A stretch of 32,389 bases of DNA from Deltaproteobacteria bacterium (GTDB taxonomy: Bacteria > Bacillota > Desulfotomaculia > Desulfotomaculales > JAGUVT01). The notes below the pieces were generated by a model. It saw only the letters and a program-made list of their open reading frames with translations. It searched no databases and was not told the DNA's origin. A program made the position numbers and the translations under genes. Location of the stretch: contig JAGUVT010000062.1 of the NCBI GenBank assembly GCA_020062745.1, positions 1-32,389 on the forward strand, in the 5' to 3' direction. Of the stretch, positions 17,291 to 26,145 are shown piece by piece (position 1 is the stretch's first letter; every line of letters begins with the position of its first letter).

Positions 17291-18289
17291 TTAACTCTTC
17301 CTAAGCCAGGGCATCATCTTACGCAATGAGGCTCCGGTTTTTTCAATTAAGTGCTCCCTTTCCTGCCTGGCCATAGCGTTATATACCGGGCGGTTGGCCT
17401 GGTTCTCCAGAATCCAGCGTTTGGCAAACTCCCCGTTTTGAATCTCGGTCAGGATTTTCTTCATTTCTTGCCTGGTTTCCTGGTTGACAACCCGTTTTCC
17501 GGAAATATAATCGCCGTACTCGGCAGTATTGCTGATTGAACGGCGCATCAAGGTCAGGCCGCCCTCGTTAATCAGGTCCACAATCAACTTCAGTTCGTGC
17601 AAACACTCAAAATAAGCTATCTCCGGCGCATACCCGGCTTCCACCAGGGTATCGAACCCGGCTTTGATCAATTCCGATACGCCGCCGCAAAGCACAGCCT
17701 GCTCACCAAAAAGGTCGGTCTCGGTTTCTTCCCGGAAGGTGGTTTCAAAAACACCGGCCCTGGTGCAGCCAATTCCTTTAGCATAAGCCAGAGCAACTTC
17801 CCTGGCCCGGCCGGTGTAATCCTGGTATACCGCCACCAGGGCCGGCACACCCATCCCCTCCAGATACATCCGGCGAAGCATGTTACCCGGACTCTTCGGA
17901 GCAACCATAAAAACGTCTATCTCAGGCGGCGGTACAATCTGCCCGAAGTGAATATTAAAACCGTGTGAAAACATGATCGCCTTACCGGCAGCAAGGCTGG
18001 GCGCAATGGCGTCCCGGTAAACTCCGGCCTGGAATTCATCCGGCACCAGCACCTGAATTATGTTTCCTTGTGCTGCCGCATCCGCGAGGGTCACAACCGG
18101 CAGGCCGTCCTTCTCTGCTTTTGCCCAGTCGGGGTCTTCCCGGCGCAAGCCCACCACTACTTCTACACCGCTGTCCCGCAGGTTCTGGGCCTGGGCATGC
18201 CCCTGGTTCCCATAGCCCAGGACGGCTACTTTTTTACCCGCAAGCAGGTTGAGATCGGCGTCCTGATCGTAATAAACTTTTTTTGTCAC
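17291..18289 (-). CDS. ilvC: Ketol-acid reductoisomerase (NADP-type candidate)
   Basis: Isomerises and reduces acetolactate or acetohydroxybutyrate to the dihydroxy acids of valine and isoleucine synthesis. Length 332 residues, class I. The Rossmann motif [17 protein letters not shown] is followed by VGLRRED; Arg-rich residues in that loop usually mark NADPH preference. The Mg-binding motif appears in [17 protein letters not shown], and the C-terminal knotted domain has SNTAEYGDY. The GTG start is immediately after the ilvN stop (TAAGTG), with GGAGG upstream inside ilvN, so the two are coupled. Confidence 0.97.
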   Translation of the reverse strand: MTKKVYYDQDADLNLLAGKKVAVLGYGNQGHAQAQNLRDSGVEVVVGLRREDPDWAKAEKDGLPVVTLADAAAQGNIIQVLVPDEFQAGVYRDAIAPSLAAGKAIMFSHGFNIHFGQIVPPPEIDVFMVAPKSPGNMLRRMYLEGMGVPALVAVYQDYTGRAREVALAYAKGIGCTRAGVFETTFREETETDLFGEQAVLCGGVSELIKAGFDTLVEAGYAPEIAYFECLHELKLIVDLINEGGLTLMRRSISNTAEYGDYISGKRVVNQETRQEMKKILTEIQNGEFAKRWILENQANRPVYNAMARQEREHLIEKTGASLRKMMPWLRKS

Positions 18290-18805
18290 TTAAACATCCT
18301 CCTTGCCGTTATTATTTACCGAACTGGCTTTAAACCCCCGCAGCATGGCAATTTTACCGGTACGGGCCAGTTCTCTTATGCCAAAGGGCCTTAGCGCCTG
18401 CTCAATGGCATTGATCTTGCCTTCATCCCCGGTAGCTTCAATAGTTAAAGTTTTATGCCCGATGTCTACAATGTGAGCCCGAAAAATATCCACAATCTGC
18501 ATGATCTCGCCTCTCGTCGCCGCATCGGCGTTAACCTTGATCAGCACCAGTTCCCGGTCGACATATTCGTCCTTGGTGATATCGCTAATTTTTATCACGT
18601 CGATCAACTTATGTAACTGCTTGGTCACCTGCTCCAGGATAAGGTCATCCCCTTCAACCACAATGGTCATCCGGGAAATAGCAGAATTGTCCGTCCTCCC
18701 CACGGCCAGGCTGTCAATGTTAAAGCCCCGCCGGCTGAAGAGCCCGGCAACCCGGGCCAGAACACCGGGGTTGTTTTCTACCAGAACCGCAAGGGTATGC
18801 AGCAT
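18290..18805 (-). CDS. ilvN: Acetolactate synthase small (regulatory) subunit
   Basis: Regulatory subunit that activates the catalytic subunit and confers valine feedback inhibition. Length 171 residues. The N-terminal ACT domain (HTLAVLVENNPGVLARVAGLFSRRGF, split here as HTLAVLVENNPGVLARV and AGLFSRRGFNIDSLAV) carries the effector-loop residues, followed by the C-terminal ALS_ss domain (VELD-like IKVNADAATRGEI, GKINAIEQALRPFGI). The ATG at 18805 has AGGAGG about nine bases upstream. It lies about 19 bases after the first ilvB and abuts ilvC. It is the only small subunit in the window, so it may serve two large subunits. Confidence 0.96.
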   Translation of the reverse strand: MLHTLAVLVENNPGVLARVAGLFSRRGFNIDSLAVGRTDNSAISRMTIVVEGDDLILEQVTKQLHKLIDVIKISDITKDEYVDRELVLIKVNADAATRGEIMQIVDIFRAHIVDIGHKTLTIEATGDEGKINAIEQALRPFGIRELARTGKIAMLRGFKASSVNNNGKEDV

Positions 18806-18824
18806 CTAAAAAACCTCCTGTAAT

Positions 18825-20483
18825 TTAGCCTAGCATTTTGTTCAACGAACCGCCTGGTGGAACCATGGGGAACACATTCTCTTCCCTCTCCACAACAAAA
18901 TCAATCAATACCGGCTTATCTGACTTTATGGCCCGTTCGATGGCCGGGGCCACTTCCGCTTTTTCAGTAACCCTGATTCCCTCCGCGCCGTAAGCTTCAG
19001 CCAGTTTAACAAAATCCGGGTTTTTAAGCTCGGTTTGCGAATAGCGGCGGTTGTAAAAAAGCTCCTGCCACTGCCGGACCATGCCGAGAAAACCGTTATT
19101 CAAAATAGCTACGTTAATCGGCAAGCCATAATTAACCGCCGTCGTCAGTTCCTGAATGTTCATCTGGATGCTGCCGTCCCCGGCAATATCAAAAACCAGC
19201 GCATCAGGGCACCCGATTTGAGCGCCGATGGCTGCCGGCATGCCATACCCCATGGCGCCCAGCCCGCCGGAAGAAATAAAGGTCCGGGGCTTCTCAAACC
19301 GGTAATACTGGGCCGCCCACATTTGATGCTGCCCTACGTCGGTGGCAATTATCGCCTCCCCGCCGGTAAGACGGTAAATTTCCTCAATTATGAACTGCGG
19401 CTTGAGACCGTTGCCTTCACCGTATGCAAGCGGGTATTCTTTCTTCCAATTATCAATTTTCTCCTGCCAGGCGGAAGCAATTACCGGTTCCAGGCAGGCA
19501 ATCAATCGGGTTAAAACCCTTTTAACATCTCCCCTGACCGGGATGTCTACCCGCACATTTTTCCCTATTTCCGCCGGATCAATGTCAATATGAATGATTT
19601 TGGCCATCGGCGCAAAACAACCCAGGTCGCCGGTCACCCGGTCGTCAAAACGCGCTCCCACGGCAATCAGCAGATCACACTCACAAACGGCGTAGTTGGC
19701 ATATTTGGTACCGTGCATCCCCAGCATTCCCAGGGAAAGAGGATGATTACCGGGAAACCCTCCCAACCCCATCAGGGTAGTAGCAACCGGCGCCAACAGC
19801 AACTCAGCCAGTTGGCGCAGTTCCTCATGAGCACCCGCAGTAATCACCCCGCCCCCGGCATAAATCACCGGCCGATGGGATTGGGCAATAGCCCGGGTTG
19901 TCTCTCCAATTTGCCGCTCATCCCCGTCCAGTACCGGCCGGTAGCCGGGCAGGTTCACTTCACTAGGCTCTTTGTAGTCAGCTTTTGCGCCGGAAACATC
20001 TCTTGGCAAATCTATCAGCACCGGTCCCGGCCTGCCGGTAGTAGCAATATAGAAAGCCTCCTTTACTATCCGGGCCAACTCCGCCGGGTCTCCAACCAGG
20101 TAGCTGTGCTTGGTAATAGGCAGGGTGATGCCGGTAATATCCGCCTCCTGGAACGAGTCCCGGCCCAGCAGCGAGGAAGGCACCTGGCCGGTAAGAGCCA
20201 CCAGCGGTACCGAATCCATGTAAGCATTGGCAATACCGGTAACCAGGTTGGTCGCGCCGGGACCGGAAGTAGCCAGGCATACCCCCGCCCGCCCGGTGGC
20301 TCGGGCATAACCGTCGGCAGCATGAGCCGCCCCCTGCTCATGCCTGGTCAAAATATGCCGGATACCGGAATCATAAAGAACATCATAAATTGGCAGCAGC
20401 ACCCCGCCCGGGTAGCCGAAAATAACTTCTACCCCTTCTGCTTCCAAGCTTTTAACCAGGATCTCCGCCCCGGATAACTGCAA
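18825..20483 (-). CDS. ilvB: Acetolactate synthase large subunit, first copy (canonical Trp)
   Basis: Catalytic AHAS subunit of 552 residues. The ThDP glutamate is in [12 protein letters not shown] (Glu49), and the GDGSIQM motif binds Mg-ThDP. The loop [15 protein letters not shown] carries the Trp (codon 19068-19070) that in known AHAS selects 2-ketobutyrate over pyruvate and contacts sulfonylurea herbicides. The start is TTG 20483, eight bases after AGGAGG. It stands in the normal ilvD-ilvB-ilvN-ilvC order, 14 bases after ilvD, so it is the likely ancestral AHAS of the operon. It is colinear throughout with the copy at 15593-17254, indicating duplication or separate acquisition. Confidence 0.97.
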   Translation of the reverse strand: MQLSGAEILVKSLEAEGVEVIFGYPGGVLLPIYDVLYDSGIRHILTRHEQGAAHAADGYARATGRAGVCLATSGPGATNLVTGIANAYMDSVPLVALTGQVPSSLLGRDSFQEADITGITLPITKHSYLVGDPAELARIVKEAFYIATTGRPGPVLIDLPRDVSGAKADYKEPSEVNLPGYRPVLDGDERQIGETTRAIAQSHRPVIYAGGGVITAGAHEELRQLAELLLAPVATTLMGLGGFPGNHPLSLGMLGMHGTKYANYAVCECDLLIAVGARFDDRVTGDLGCFAPMAKIIHIDIDPAEIGKNVRVDIPVRGDVKRVLTRLIACLEPVIASAWQEKIDNWKKEYPLAYGEGNGLKPQFIIEEIYRLTGGEAIIATDVGQHQMWAAQYYRFEKPRTFISSGGLGAMGYGMPAAIGAQIGCPDALVFDIAGDGSIQMNIQELTTAVNYGLPINVAILNNGFLGMVRQWQELFYNRRYSQTELKNPDFVKLAEAYGAEGIRVTEKAEVAPAIERAIKSDKPVLIDFVVEREENVFPMVPPGGSLNKMLG

Positions 20484-20497
20484 ACCAAGTACCTCCT

Positions 20498-22156
20498 CTA
20501 CTTTAAAACTGCGCCGCTGCCGGCCGAGGTCACCCGGGCCGCATAACGGGCCAGGTAGCCCTTTTTAATCCTGGGTTCCGGCGGATGCCAGCCGTCCAGA
20601 CGGGCCGCAATCTCCGCTTTACTTAAAGCAACGTTCAGGGTATGTCCGGGAATGTCTATCTCAATTATATCTCCGTCACGCAAAACAGCCAAGGGCCCCC
20701 CCTCGGCCGCTTCGGGCGAAATGTGGCCGATGGAAGCGCCCCGGGTGGCCCCGGAAAAACGCCCGTCGGTCAAAAGGGCCACGTCCTTATCCATACCCAG
20801 GCCGGCTAAAGTGGCCGTCGGAGTCAGCATCTCCCGCATGCCCGGCCCTCCTTTGGGGCCTTCATAACGGATGACCAACACGTCACCCTTGTTGATTTTA
20901 CGGTTCTTGATGGCCTGGACGGCCTCCTCTTCCGAATTGAAAATGCGCGCCGGCCCCCGGTGAACCAGCATCTCCAGTGCCACCCCCGATTTTTTCACCA
21001 CCGCGCCGCCGGGCGCCAGATTGCCTTTTAAAACAGCAATGCCGCCGGTCGGGCTATACGGGTCGTCAACACTGCGGATTACATCACGGCGAAGAACCTC
21101 CCGTCCCCGGATGTTTTCGCCGGCGGTCCGGCCGGTTACCGTGCGGGCCGCCAGGTTAATCAAATCTTTCCGGGCCAGTTCGGCCAGTATGGCCTGAATG
21201 CCGCCGGCCTCGTCCAGATCCTGCATAAAGCAAGGACCAACCGGGCTCAGCCGGCACAGGTTCGGCGTCCGTTCGCTCACCACGTTTACGTGCTCCAGGG
21301 GAATGTCCACTCCCGCCTCAGCAGCAATGGCCGGCAGGTGCAGTACCGTGTTGGTCGAACAGCCTAAAGCCATATCAACAGCCAGCGCGTTGTCAAAAGC
21401 CGCCGCAGTCATAATATCCGCCGGGCGGATGTTTTCTTTCACCAGTTTCATCACCTGGATGCCGGCCATTTTGGCCAGACGGCGGCGGGCCGCCGATACT
21501 GCCGGAATTGTTCCGTTTCCGGGTAGGGCCATGCCCAGCGCTTCGGTCAGGCAATTCATTGAATTGGCGGTAAACATGCCGGCGCAGGAACCGCAGCCCG
21601 GGCAGGCCGTTTCTTCTAGCGCGGCCAGTTCTTCCGGGGTTATTTTGCCGGCATAAAAGGAGCCTACCGCCTCAAAAAGGTTGCTTAAAGAAATGTTTTC
21701 CCCACGGTAACGGCCGGCCAGCATGGGGCCGCCGCTGACCACCACGGCCGGTATGTTCAGCCTGGCGGCAGCCATCAGCATGCCCGGCACCACCTTGTCG
21801 CAGTTGGGGATCAACACCAGGCCGTCGAAAGGATGAGCCTCCGCCATTACCTCAATGCAGTCGGCAATCAATTCCCGGCTGGCCAGCGAATACTTCATCC
21901 CGGTATGGTTCATGGCTATCCCGTCACAAATGGCAATGGTGGAAAACTCAACGGGAGTGCCTCCCGCCATCCTGATTCCGGCCTTTACCGCTTCCCCGAT
22001 ATCTTTTAAATGGATGTGGCCGGGCACAATTTCATTGTGGGAATTCACCACGCCAATCATCGGGTTATCCAGTTCCCGGTCAATCCAGCCCAAAGCTTTA
22101 AAAAGAGAACGGTGGGGCGCTTTTTCCACACCTTGCTTCATTAAGTCACTGCGCAA
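20498..22156 (-). CDS. ilvD: Dihydroxy-acid dehydratase
   Basis: Fe-S dehydratase converting dihydroxy acids to 2-oxoisovalerate and 2-oxo-3-methylvalerate. 552 residues from TTG 22156, which lies eight bases after GGAG and gives the family-typical MRSDLMKQG; a longer frame from GTG 22165 lacks this agreement. Cluster and active-site motifs are NCDKVVPGM and [18 protein letters not shown], with the carboxylated-Lys region DKVVPG and the C-terminal [20 protein letters not shown]. The cysteine pattern is complete. It lies 29 bases after ilvE. Confidence 0.97.
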   Translation of the reverse strand: MRSDLMKQGVEKAPHRSLFKALGWIDRELDNPMIGVVNSHNEIVPGHIHLKDIGEAVKAGIRMAGGTPVEFSTIAICDGIAMNHTGMKYSLASRELIADCIEVMAEAHPFDGLVLIPNCDKVVPGMLMAAARLNIPAVVVSGGPMLAGRYRGENISLSNLFEAVGSFYAGKITPEELAALEETACPGCGSCAGMFTANSMNCLTEALGMALPGNGTIPAVSAARRRLAKMAGIQVMKLVKENIRPADIMTAAAFDNALAVDMALGCSTNTVLHLPAIAAEAGVDIPLEHVNVVSERTPNLCRLSPVGPCFMQDLDEAGGIQAILAELARKDLINLAARTVTGRTAGENIRGREVLRRDVIRSVDDPYSPTGGIAVLKGNLAPGGAVVKKSGVALEMLVHRGPARIFNSEEEAVQAIKNRKINKGDVLVIRYEGPKGGPGMREMLTPTATLAGLGMDKDVALLTDGRFSGATRGASIGHISPEAAEGGPLAVLRDGDIIEIDIPGHTLNVALSKAEIAARLDGWHPPEPRIKKGYLARYAARVTSAGSGAVLK

Positions 22157-22185
22157 TCTAACCACTCCATTACCTTAAATTAATT

Positions 22186-23118
22186 TTATTCGCCACGGCA
22201 TGAACAGCCGCAGTTGCAACTGCAGGCCGCCGCTGCTTCTCCCGGGTAAATCAACGGACCGTCGACTTTGGTCAACTCGCGAAAGGCTTTAATCAGCTCC
22301 CAGGTCATCTCGCCCGGCCTGCCGTTGCCAATCAGCCGCCCGTCCACTTTTACGGTAGGAATCGCTTCCGCCGCCGTACCGGTCATGAAACACTCGTCGG
22401 CAATATAAACGTCATGCAGGGTAAATAATTTTTCTTCCACCGGGATGCCCTTCCGGCGGGCTATTTCCATAATGGTATTGCGGGTAATCCCTTCCAGGAT
22501 ACCGGCGTAAGCCGGGGGTGTGATCAAAACCCCGTTCTTTACGATAAATATATTGTCCCCGGTAGCCTCGGCCACATAGCCCTCGGCATTCAGCAAAATG
22601 GCCTCCGGCACCCCGGCTAAATTGGCCTCAATCTTGGCGTAAATATTATTGAGGTAATTTAAAGATTTCACCCGCGGGTTGCAGGCTTCGGCAATATTCC
22701 GCCGGGTGGATACGGTAATCACTTCCAGGCCCTTTTCGTATAACTCGTCCGGGTAAAGTTGAATGGTGGCCGTAATACAGAAAATAGTCGGCCTCGGACA
22801 TTTTTGCGGATCAAGCCCCAGGTCGCCGGCTCCGCGGGACACCACCAAACGGATGTAAGCATCCCGTTGATTGTTGCGCCGCAAGGTCTCCAACACCACT
22901 TCCTGCATTTCCGCCTTCGAAAGCGGTATTTGCAACATAATGGTTCTGGCCGATTCGTAAAGGCGGTCCAAATGATCACCAAGTTTAAACACCCGGCCGT
23001 AATAAGCCCTGATTCCCTCAAAAACACCGTCCCCGTAAAGCAAACCGTGGTCGAAAACAGAAACTACCGCCCGCTCCTCCGGTACAAATTCACCATTTAA
23101 AAAGATAATTAAACCCAT
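22186..23118 (-). CDS. ilvE: Branched-chain amino acid aminotransferase with Cys-rich tail
   Basis: PLP-dependent fold-IV aminotransferase for Leu, Ile and Val. Length 310 residues. The PLP lysine lies in RVKSLNYLNN, the phosphate-binding region in EATGDNIFIV and GILEGITRNT. The ATG start has AGGAGGG eight bases upstream. The last 13 residues, ACSCNCGCSCRGE, hold five cysteines alternating with other residues (299, 301, 303, 305, 307), an extension not needed by the family and looking like a metal-binding or thiol tail. It is the first gene behind the T-box leader, so the whole ilv-leu operon should respond to tRNA charging. D-amino acid or aminodeoxychorismate lyase relatives share the fold, but context settles the call. 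Confidence 0.95.
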   Translation of the reverse strand: MGLIIFLNGEFVPEERAVVSVFDHGLLYGDGVFEGIRAYYGRVFKLGDHLDRLYESARTIMLQIPLSKAEMQEVVLETLRRNNQRDAYIRLVVSRGAGDLGLDPQKCPRPTIFCITATIQLYPDELYEKGLEVITVSTRRNIAEACNPRVKSLNYLNNIYAKIEANLAGVPEAILLNAEGYVAEATGDNIFIVKNGVLITPPAYAGILEGITRNTIMEIARRKGIPVEEKLFTLHDVYIADECFMTGTAAEAIPTVKVDGRLIGNGRPGEMTWELIKAFRELTKVDGPLIYPGEAAAACSCNCGCSCRGE

Positions 23119-23184
23119 TAAGTTACCCTCCTGACCAAATTTAATTTCTCAACCGGGATATAAAAAACGTCACCTCCCGGTGTA

Positions 23185-23490
23185 TAAATAAAAATAAAAA
23201 CAACCCCTGCGCCCGGCAGTCTTCTTCAAGCTGCCAGGGACGAGAGGTTAAACCTTGCGCGGTACCACCCTGCTTGCTTCTTTATAACAGAAGCCCCTTC
23301 AATGCGCCAAAAATAACGCCAGCATTGATAACGGGCACCAAGCCCGGCCCGGCTTACCTGGTACCATCCCCCTTCAGCCGGCAACTCCAGGGTGACATCC
23401 AGCCCCGTACCCATGCGCCGGTTTTCAGCTCCTCCAGCTCTCTGTGGCAGGCATACAGGCATTTATCCCCTTCATAGCTGTTTTCTTATT
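23185..23490 (-). promoter_or_regulatory. T-box leader, specifier reads GUC (Val)
   Basis: On the minus strand the T-box sequence GGGTGGTACCGCG (23258-23270) is unmistakable. Stem I is recognisable: basal CAGC/GCTG, then AGGG/CCCT, an internal loop, and GCCTGTATGCC facing GGGTACGGGGC; AGAGAGCTGGAGG lies in its upper part. The 3' side of the loop reads GGAT-GTC-ACC, making GUC (23394-23396) the specifier codon, valine. Uncharged tRNA would pair at the specifier and T-box bulge and favour the antiterminator (AGGG with CGTCCCT). The specifier reading is by eye; the T-box itself is secure. Confidence 0.93.
23187..23248 (-). terminator. T-box-linked intrinsic terminator
   Basis: Stem CCTGGCAG (23231-23238) with CTGCCGGG (23212-23219), extended outward by CCTCT/AGGGG after an internal loop, then the U-rich run TTGTTTTTATTTTTATTT. 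The 5' arm contains CGTCCCT, which is also needed by the T-box antiterminator, so the two folds exclude each other. Confidence 0.85.
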
Positions 23491-23503
23491 AAACTTACTA
23501 ACA

Positions 23504-23532
23504 AATATACAAAACTCCTGATAAAGTGTCAA
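23504..23532 (-). promoter_or_regulatory. Sigma-A promoter of the ilv-leu operon
   Basis: Consensus -35 TTGACA (23527-23532) and -10 TATATT (23504-23509) with a 17-base spacer, directly upstream of the T-box leader, so transcription would start near 23497. It is divergent from the ferredoxin gene at 23640. Confidence 0.85.
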
Positions 23533-23639
23533 GAACTTTTTCTATATTGCTACTTCCGGGCACTGAAATCAAAAGCAGGATTTCAAAATCAAATTGCCGA
23601 ATATAAAGTGAACAGGCTAAGAAAAAGGGAGAGGATAAC

Positions 23640-23864
23640 ATGACTGAAACCAAGACGGAAACCAAGAAAAAGTTTAAATTCAACTATCAGCTAAACCAGG
23701 AGCTGTGCATGGCGTGCGCCGCGTGCGAACTGGAATGCCGCGACAACGGCATCTACGTTGACGATACGGCCAACTATGCCATCAACCTGGACAACTGCAC
23801 CCGCTGCGGCCGCTGCTTCCGGGCCTGTCCGGCCGGCGCCATCATCAAGATAAATATCTCCTGA
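23640..23864 (+). CDS. Small 2[4Fe-4S]-type ferredoxin
   Basis: Length 74 residues. After a Lys/Thr-rich N-terminus there are two cysteine clusters: CMACAACELEC, in which the usual Pro after the last Cys is missing, and CTRCGRCFRACPAG, which is canonical. Two [4Fe-4S] clusters are therefore predicted, likely for low-potential electron transfer in the cytoplasm. The ATG start has GGGAGAGG about six bases upstream, and an intrinsic terminator follows seven bases after the stop, so it is a single-gene unit. The partner enzyme is not visible nearby. Confidence 0.9.
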   Translation: MTETKTETKKKFKFNYQLNQELCMACAACELECRDNGIYVDDTANYAINLDNCTRCGRCFRACPAGAIIKINIS

Positions 23865-23871
23865 TGTCAGG

Positions 23872-23902
23872 AGGGCCCGCTACCGGGCCCTTTTTATTTT
23901 TT
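23872..23902 (+). terminator. Intrinsic terminator after ferredoxin
   Basis: Perfect 8-bp stem AGGGCCCG / CGGGCCCT with a four-base CTAC loop (23872-23891), followed by TTTTTATTTTTT. Confidence 0.93.
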
Positions 23903-23936
23903 ACGGGGCTGCCCATCACAGCCGGCGGTAAAGCGC

Positions 23937-24173
23937 TTATTTGCGGAACCAGTTCCGCGGATCAAAATATTTGCGGTACTTCTTTATCACTTCTTTCCCC
24001 AAAAGGATGGCTGAAACATAAAAAGCAATCTCCCCTATAACAATACAGGTGCCAGCCACCCACGCCTTTAAAGATAGCTTTAGCGGCAGAAACGGCACGG
24101 CAAAAATGCCGAAAAGCCATATCACTGAAGAAAATACAAACAAAACTTTGCCAATCAGAAATAAGGGCAGCAT
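23937..24173 (-). CDS. Small two-helix membrane protein (transporter-suffix-like)
   Basis: Length 78 residues. Two hydrophobic helices (about 4-29, with FSSVIWLFGIFAVPFLPL, and about 36-58, with WVAGTCIVIGEIAFYVSAILLG) are followed by a basic cytoplasmic tail KEVIKKYRKYFDPRNWFRK. The GEIAFYVSAILLGKEVIKKYR block resembles small proteins annotated as carrying a transporter suffix domain; the function is unknown. The ATG start has GGGAGG five bases upstream, which makes it a real gene despite its size. It is convergent to the ferredoxin and divergent from the TPR gene. Confidence 0.75.
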   Translation of the reverse strand: MLPLFLIGKVLFVFSSVIWLFGIFAVPFLPLKLSLKAWVAGTCIVIGEIAFYVSAILLGKEVIKKYRKYFDPRNWFRK

Positions 24174-24392
24174 TATACCTCCCGGCCTTACAAGAAAACT
24201 TTTTACTCATATTATTTTACACTATTTTATATTCCTAAAGCACACTGAGAAATTCCGATTGCTGACAGACTGTCAGAATAATTTGAAATCATCCGTCCAC
24301 CGTATTGACACCACCCGGATATAGATATATTCTTAGTCAAAGACTTTTTTCAAAAAACATTAAACAAAAAAGGAAAGAAAGGTGCTGCCGCA
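24174..24392. promoter_or_regulatory. Divergent intergenic region with predicted TPR-operon promoter and palindrome
   Basis: Plus strand: TTGACA (24305-24310), 17-base spacer, TATTCT (24328-24333), about 60 bases before the TPR gene. Upstream of it lies a perfect palindrome CTGACA-GAC-TGTCAG (24262-24276) that could be an operator. No gene is seen here. Confidence 0.5.
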
Positions 24393-25085
24393 GTGGAAAA
24401 AGAACATTTTGAAGAAACCGGCGGTGAACAGGAAAAGGCAAACCAGGCGGAACAAGCCGGCTCCTCCTGCATGGAAAAAGGCGATCACGACAGCGCCCTG
24501 CAATATTTCAACGAAGCTCTGACCATGTATGAAAAAAGCGGCCAGAAAGAAGATGTTGCCAATATACTGGGCAAAATAGGCGCCGTCTACATGGCAAAGG
24601 GTGAAAAGGATACAGCCATAAAATATTTTCAGGAAGCCGCCGCAATATTTAAAGAAACAGGCCACAAATTGGCCGAAGCAAGGTGCCTGAACAATATCGG
24701 CCTCACCTGCATAGAAAAATTAGACCCGGCAAAAGCCTTAAACCACTTCATGGATGCCCTGGCCATATTCCGGGAACTCGGCTGCCGGGAAGATGAAGCG
24801 CACCAGTTGGGCAACATCGGGTCGACTTACAGGGACATGGGCGATAAAAACAACGCCTTAAAATACTACCGGGAATCCCTGGCCATTTTTAAAGAAGTCG
24901 GACATAAAACAGGTATTGCAAACGAATTAAGCAACGTCGGTTATATCCTGGCGGTTAAAGGGGATCCTCACAACGCCCTGAGATATTTCAAAGAGGCTCT
25001 GCCGATGTTTAAAGAACTGGGCGCCGCCGCCCAGGCGGAAATGACCCAGAAGAATATCGACATTTTGCTGCAAAAAACCATGTGA
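24393..25085 (+). CDS. Tetratricopeptide-repeat protein
   Basis: Length 230 residues, built almost wholly from five TPR units of about 40 residues, each with the pattern of an Asn-Ile-Gly turn and a GD..NALKYY.E.L.IFKE helix (for example DNALQYFNEAL-like, KDTAIKYFQEAAAIF, NNALKYYRESLAIFKE, HNALRYFKEALPMFKE). This 40-residue type is found in protein-scaffold TPRs of the LGN/Rap kind. No signal peptide or membrane segment. The start is GTG 24393, with AAAGGTG ten bases upstream. It is the first gene of a three-gene group with DUF4037 and DUF4125 proteins, 18 bases before the second, and probably acts as the group's protein-binding scaffold; that role is an inference. Confidence 0.9.
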   Translation: MEKEHFEETGGEQEKANQAEQAGSSCMEKGDHDSALQYFNEALTMYEKSGQKEDVANILGKIGAVYMAKGEKDTAIKYFQEAAAIFKETGHKLAEARCLNNIGLTCIEKLDPAKALNHFMDALAIFRELGCREDEAHQLGNIGSTYRDMGDKNNALKYYRESLAIFKEVGHKTGIANELSNVGYILAVKGDPHNALRYFKEALPMFKELGAAAQAEMTQKNIDILLQKTM

Positions 25086-25103
25086 GGGGCGGGTTATAAC
25101 AAC

Positions 25104-26030
25104 ATGACCGGATTGGAGTTGGCCGAAAGTTATTTCAACCAGTACGGTATGCCCATGTTGAACGAAAGGTTCGGCCCTTATAAACACCGAATCGCAGCCG
25201 GCCTGGTGGGAGACGGCTCGGAATGCTATGGGTTTGACGACGAAATTTCCAGGGACCACGACTGGGGGCCGTCTTTTTGCCTCTGGCTGAGCAAAAACGA
25301 TTTTAAGACCATCGGGCGCGCTCTGCAGGCGGAGTTCGACAAGCTCCCCAAAACCTTCGGCGGCTACGGCCCGCGCCAGGTTAGCAACTGGGGCGAGAAC
25401 CGGGTCGGCGTATTTGAAACAGGCGCCTTTTACCAGAATTTTATCGGCCTCGACCGGCTTCCCAACTGCCTGGACGAATGGCTCTACATTCCCGAAAACG
25501 CCCTGGCCGCCTGCACCAACGGCAAGGTCTTCCATGACCCGCTGGGCGAATTTACACAGTTCCGCAACGGGCTAAAAGAATTTTACCCGCCGGACGTGCG
25601 GCTGAAAAAAATCGCCTCCCGCTGCATGACCGTCGCCCAGTTCGGCCAGTACAACTTCATGCGCTGCGTTAAAAGAAAAGAATACGTCGCCGCCCAGTAC
25701 GCCGAAACCAAGTTCTGCGCCGACGTGATTTCACTGACTTTTCTGCTGAACAAAGAGTACACGCCCTTCTTCAAGTGGATGCACAGGGCCGTCAAACAAC
25801 TGCCGGTCATGGGCGAACTCGTGCACGAAAAGCTGCTGGAAATGGTTACTACCAACGATTATACCCAAAAAAACCGGCTCATCGAAGAAATCTGCGCCGC
25901 CGTCATCAAGGAATTCAAAAAAGAGGGTCTGAGCGACTCCGCCAGCGATTTCCTGCTCGACCACGGGCCGGTTATCCAGCAGAAAATCAAAGACCCGGAA
26001 CTTAAGCAAAGAAACGTGTGGATAGGCTAA
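25104..26030 (+). CDS. DUF4037 protein, nucleotidyltransferase-like
   Basis: Length 308 residues, soluble. The N-terminal part reads GLVGDGSECYGFDDEISRDHDWG, which I split as GDGSECYGFDDE and ISRDHDWG; a G-S pair followed by clustered Asp is the look of a nucleotidyltransferase-fold active site, and the segment matches the DUF4037 family as I know it. The C-terminal half is helical (FGQYNFMRCVKRKEY, VISLTFLLNKEYTPFFKW), like the helical tail of HEPN/KNTase-type proteins. The ATG start is preceded by a weak GGGGCGGG site 12 or so bases upstream. Its position directly after the TPR gene suggests a complex. The substrate is unknown; aminoglycoside-type or protein/RNA nucleotidylation are only possibilities. 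Confidence 0.8.
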   Translation: MTGLELAESYFNQYGMPMLNERFGPYKHRIAAGLVGDGSECYGFDDEISRDHDWGPSFCLWLSKNDFKTIGRALQAEFDKLPKTFGGYGPRQVSNWGENRVGVFETGAFYQNFIGLDRLPNCLDEWLYIPENALAACTNGKVFHDPLGEFTQFRNGLKEFYPPDVRLKKIASRCMTVAQFGQYNFMRCVKRKEYVAAQYAETKFCADVISLTFLLNKEYTPFFKWMHRAVKQLPVMGELVHEKLLEMVTTNDYTQKNRLIEEICAAVIKEFKKEGLSDSASDFLLDHGPVIQQKIKDPELKQRNVWIG

Positions 26031-26145
26031 AAAAACCGTGGCCAATTGGCAGTGCTTTTTTACATGGTCAATCAGTGAGTTGGATCACAGCCAATAAAAC
26101 CCTGCTGGTTTAAGCTTTTAGAAAATGGAATCGGAGGGAAAAACA

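Noticed and set aside
19590-20477. Plus-strand open frame of 295 codons opposite the first ilvB
   Set aside because: Antisense shadow of a clearly conserved AHAS gene; no ribosome site or recognisable domain.
26041-26050. Palindrome GCCAATTGGC followed by a short T-run as terminator of the DUF4037 gene
   Set aside because: Ten bases with no room for a loop; the T-run is separated from it. Not enough to call a terminator.
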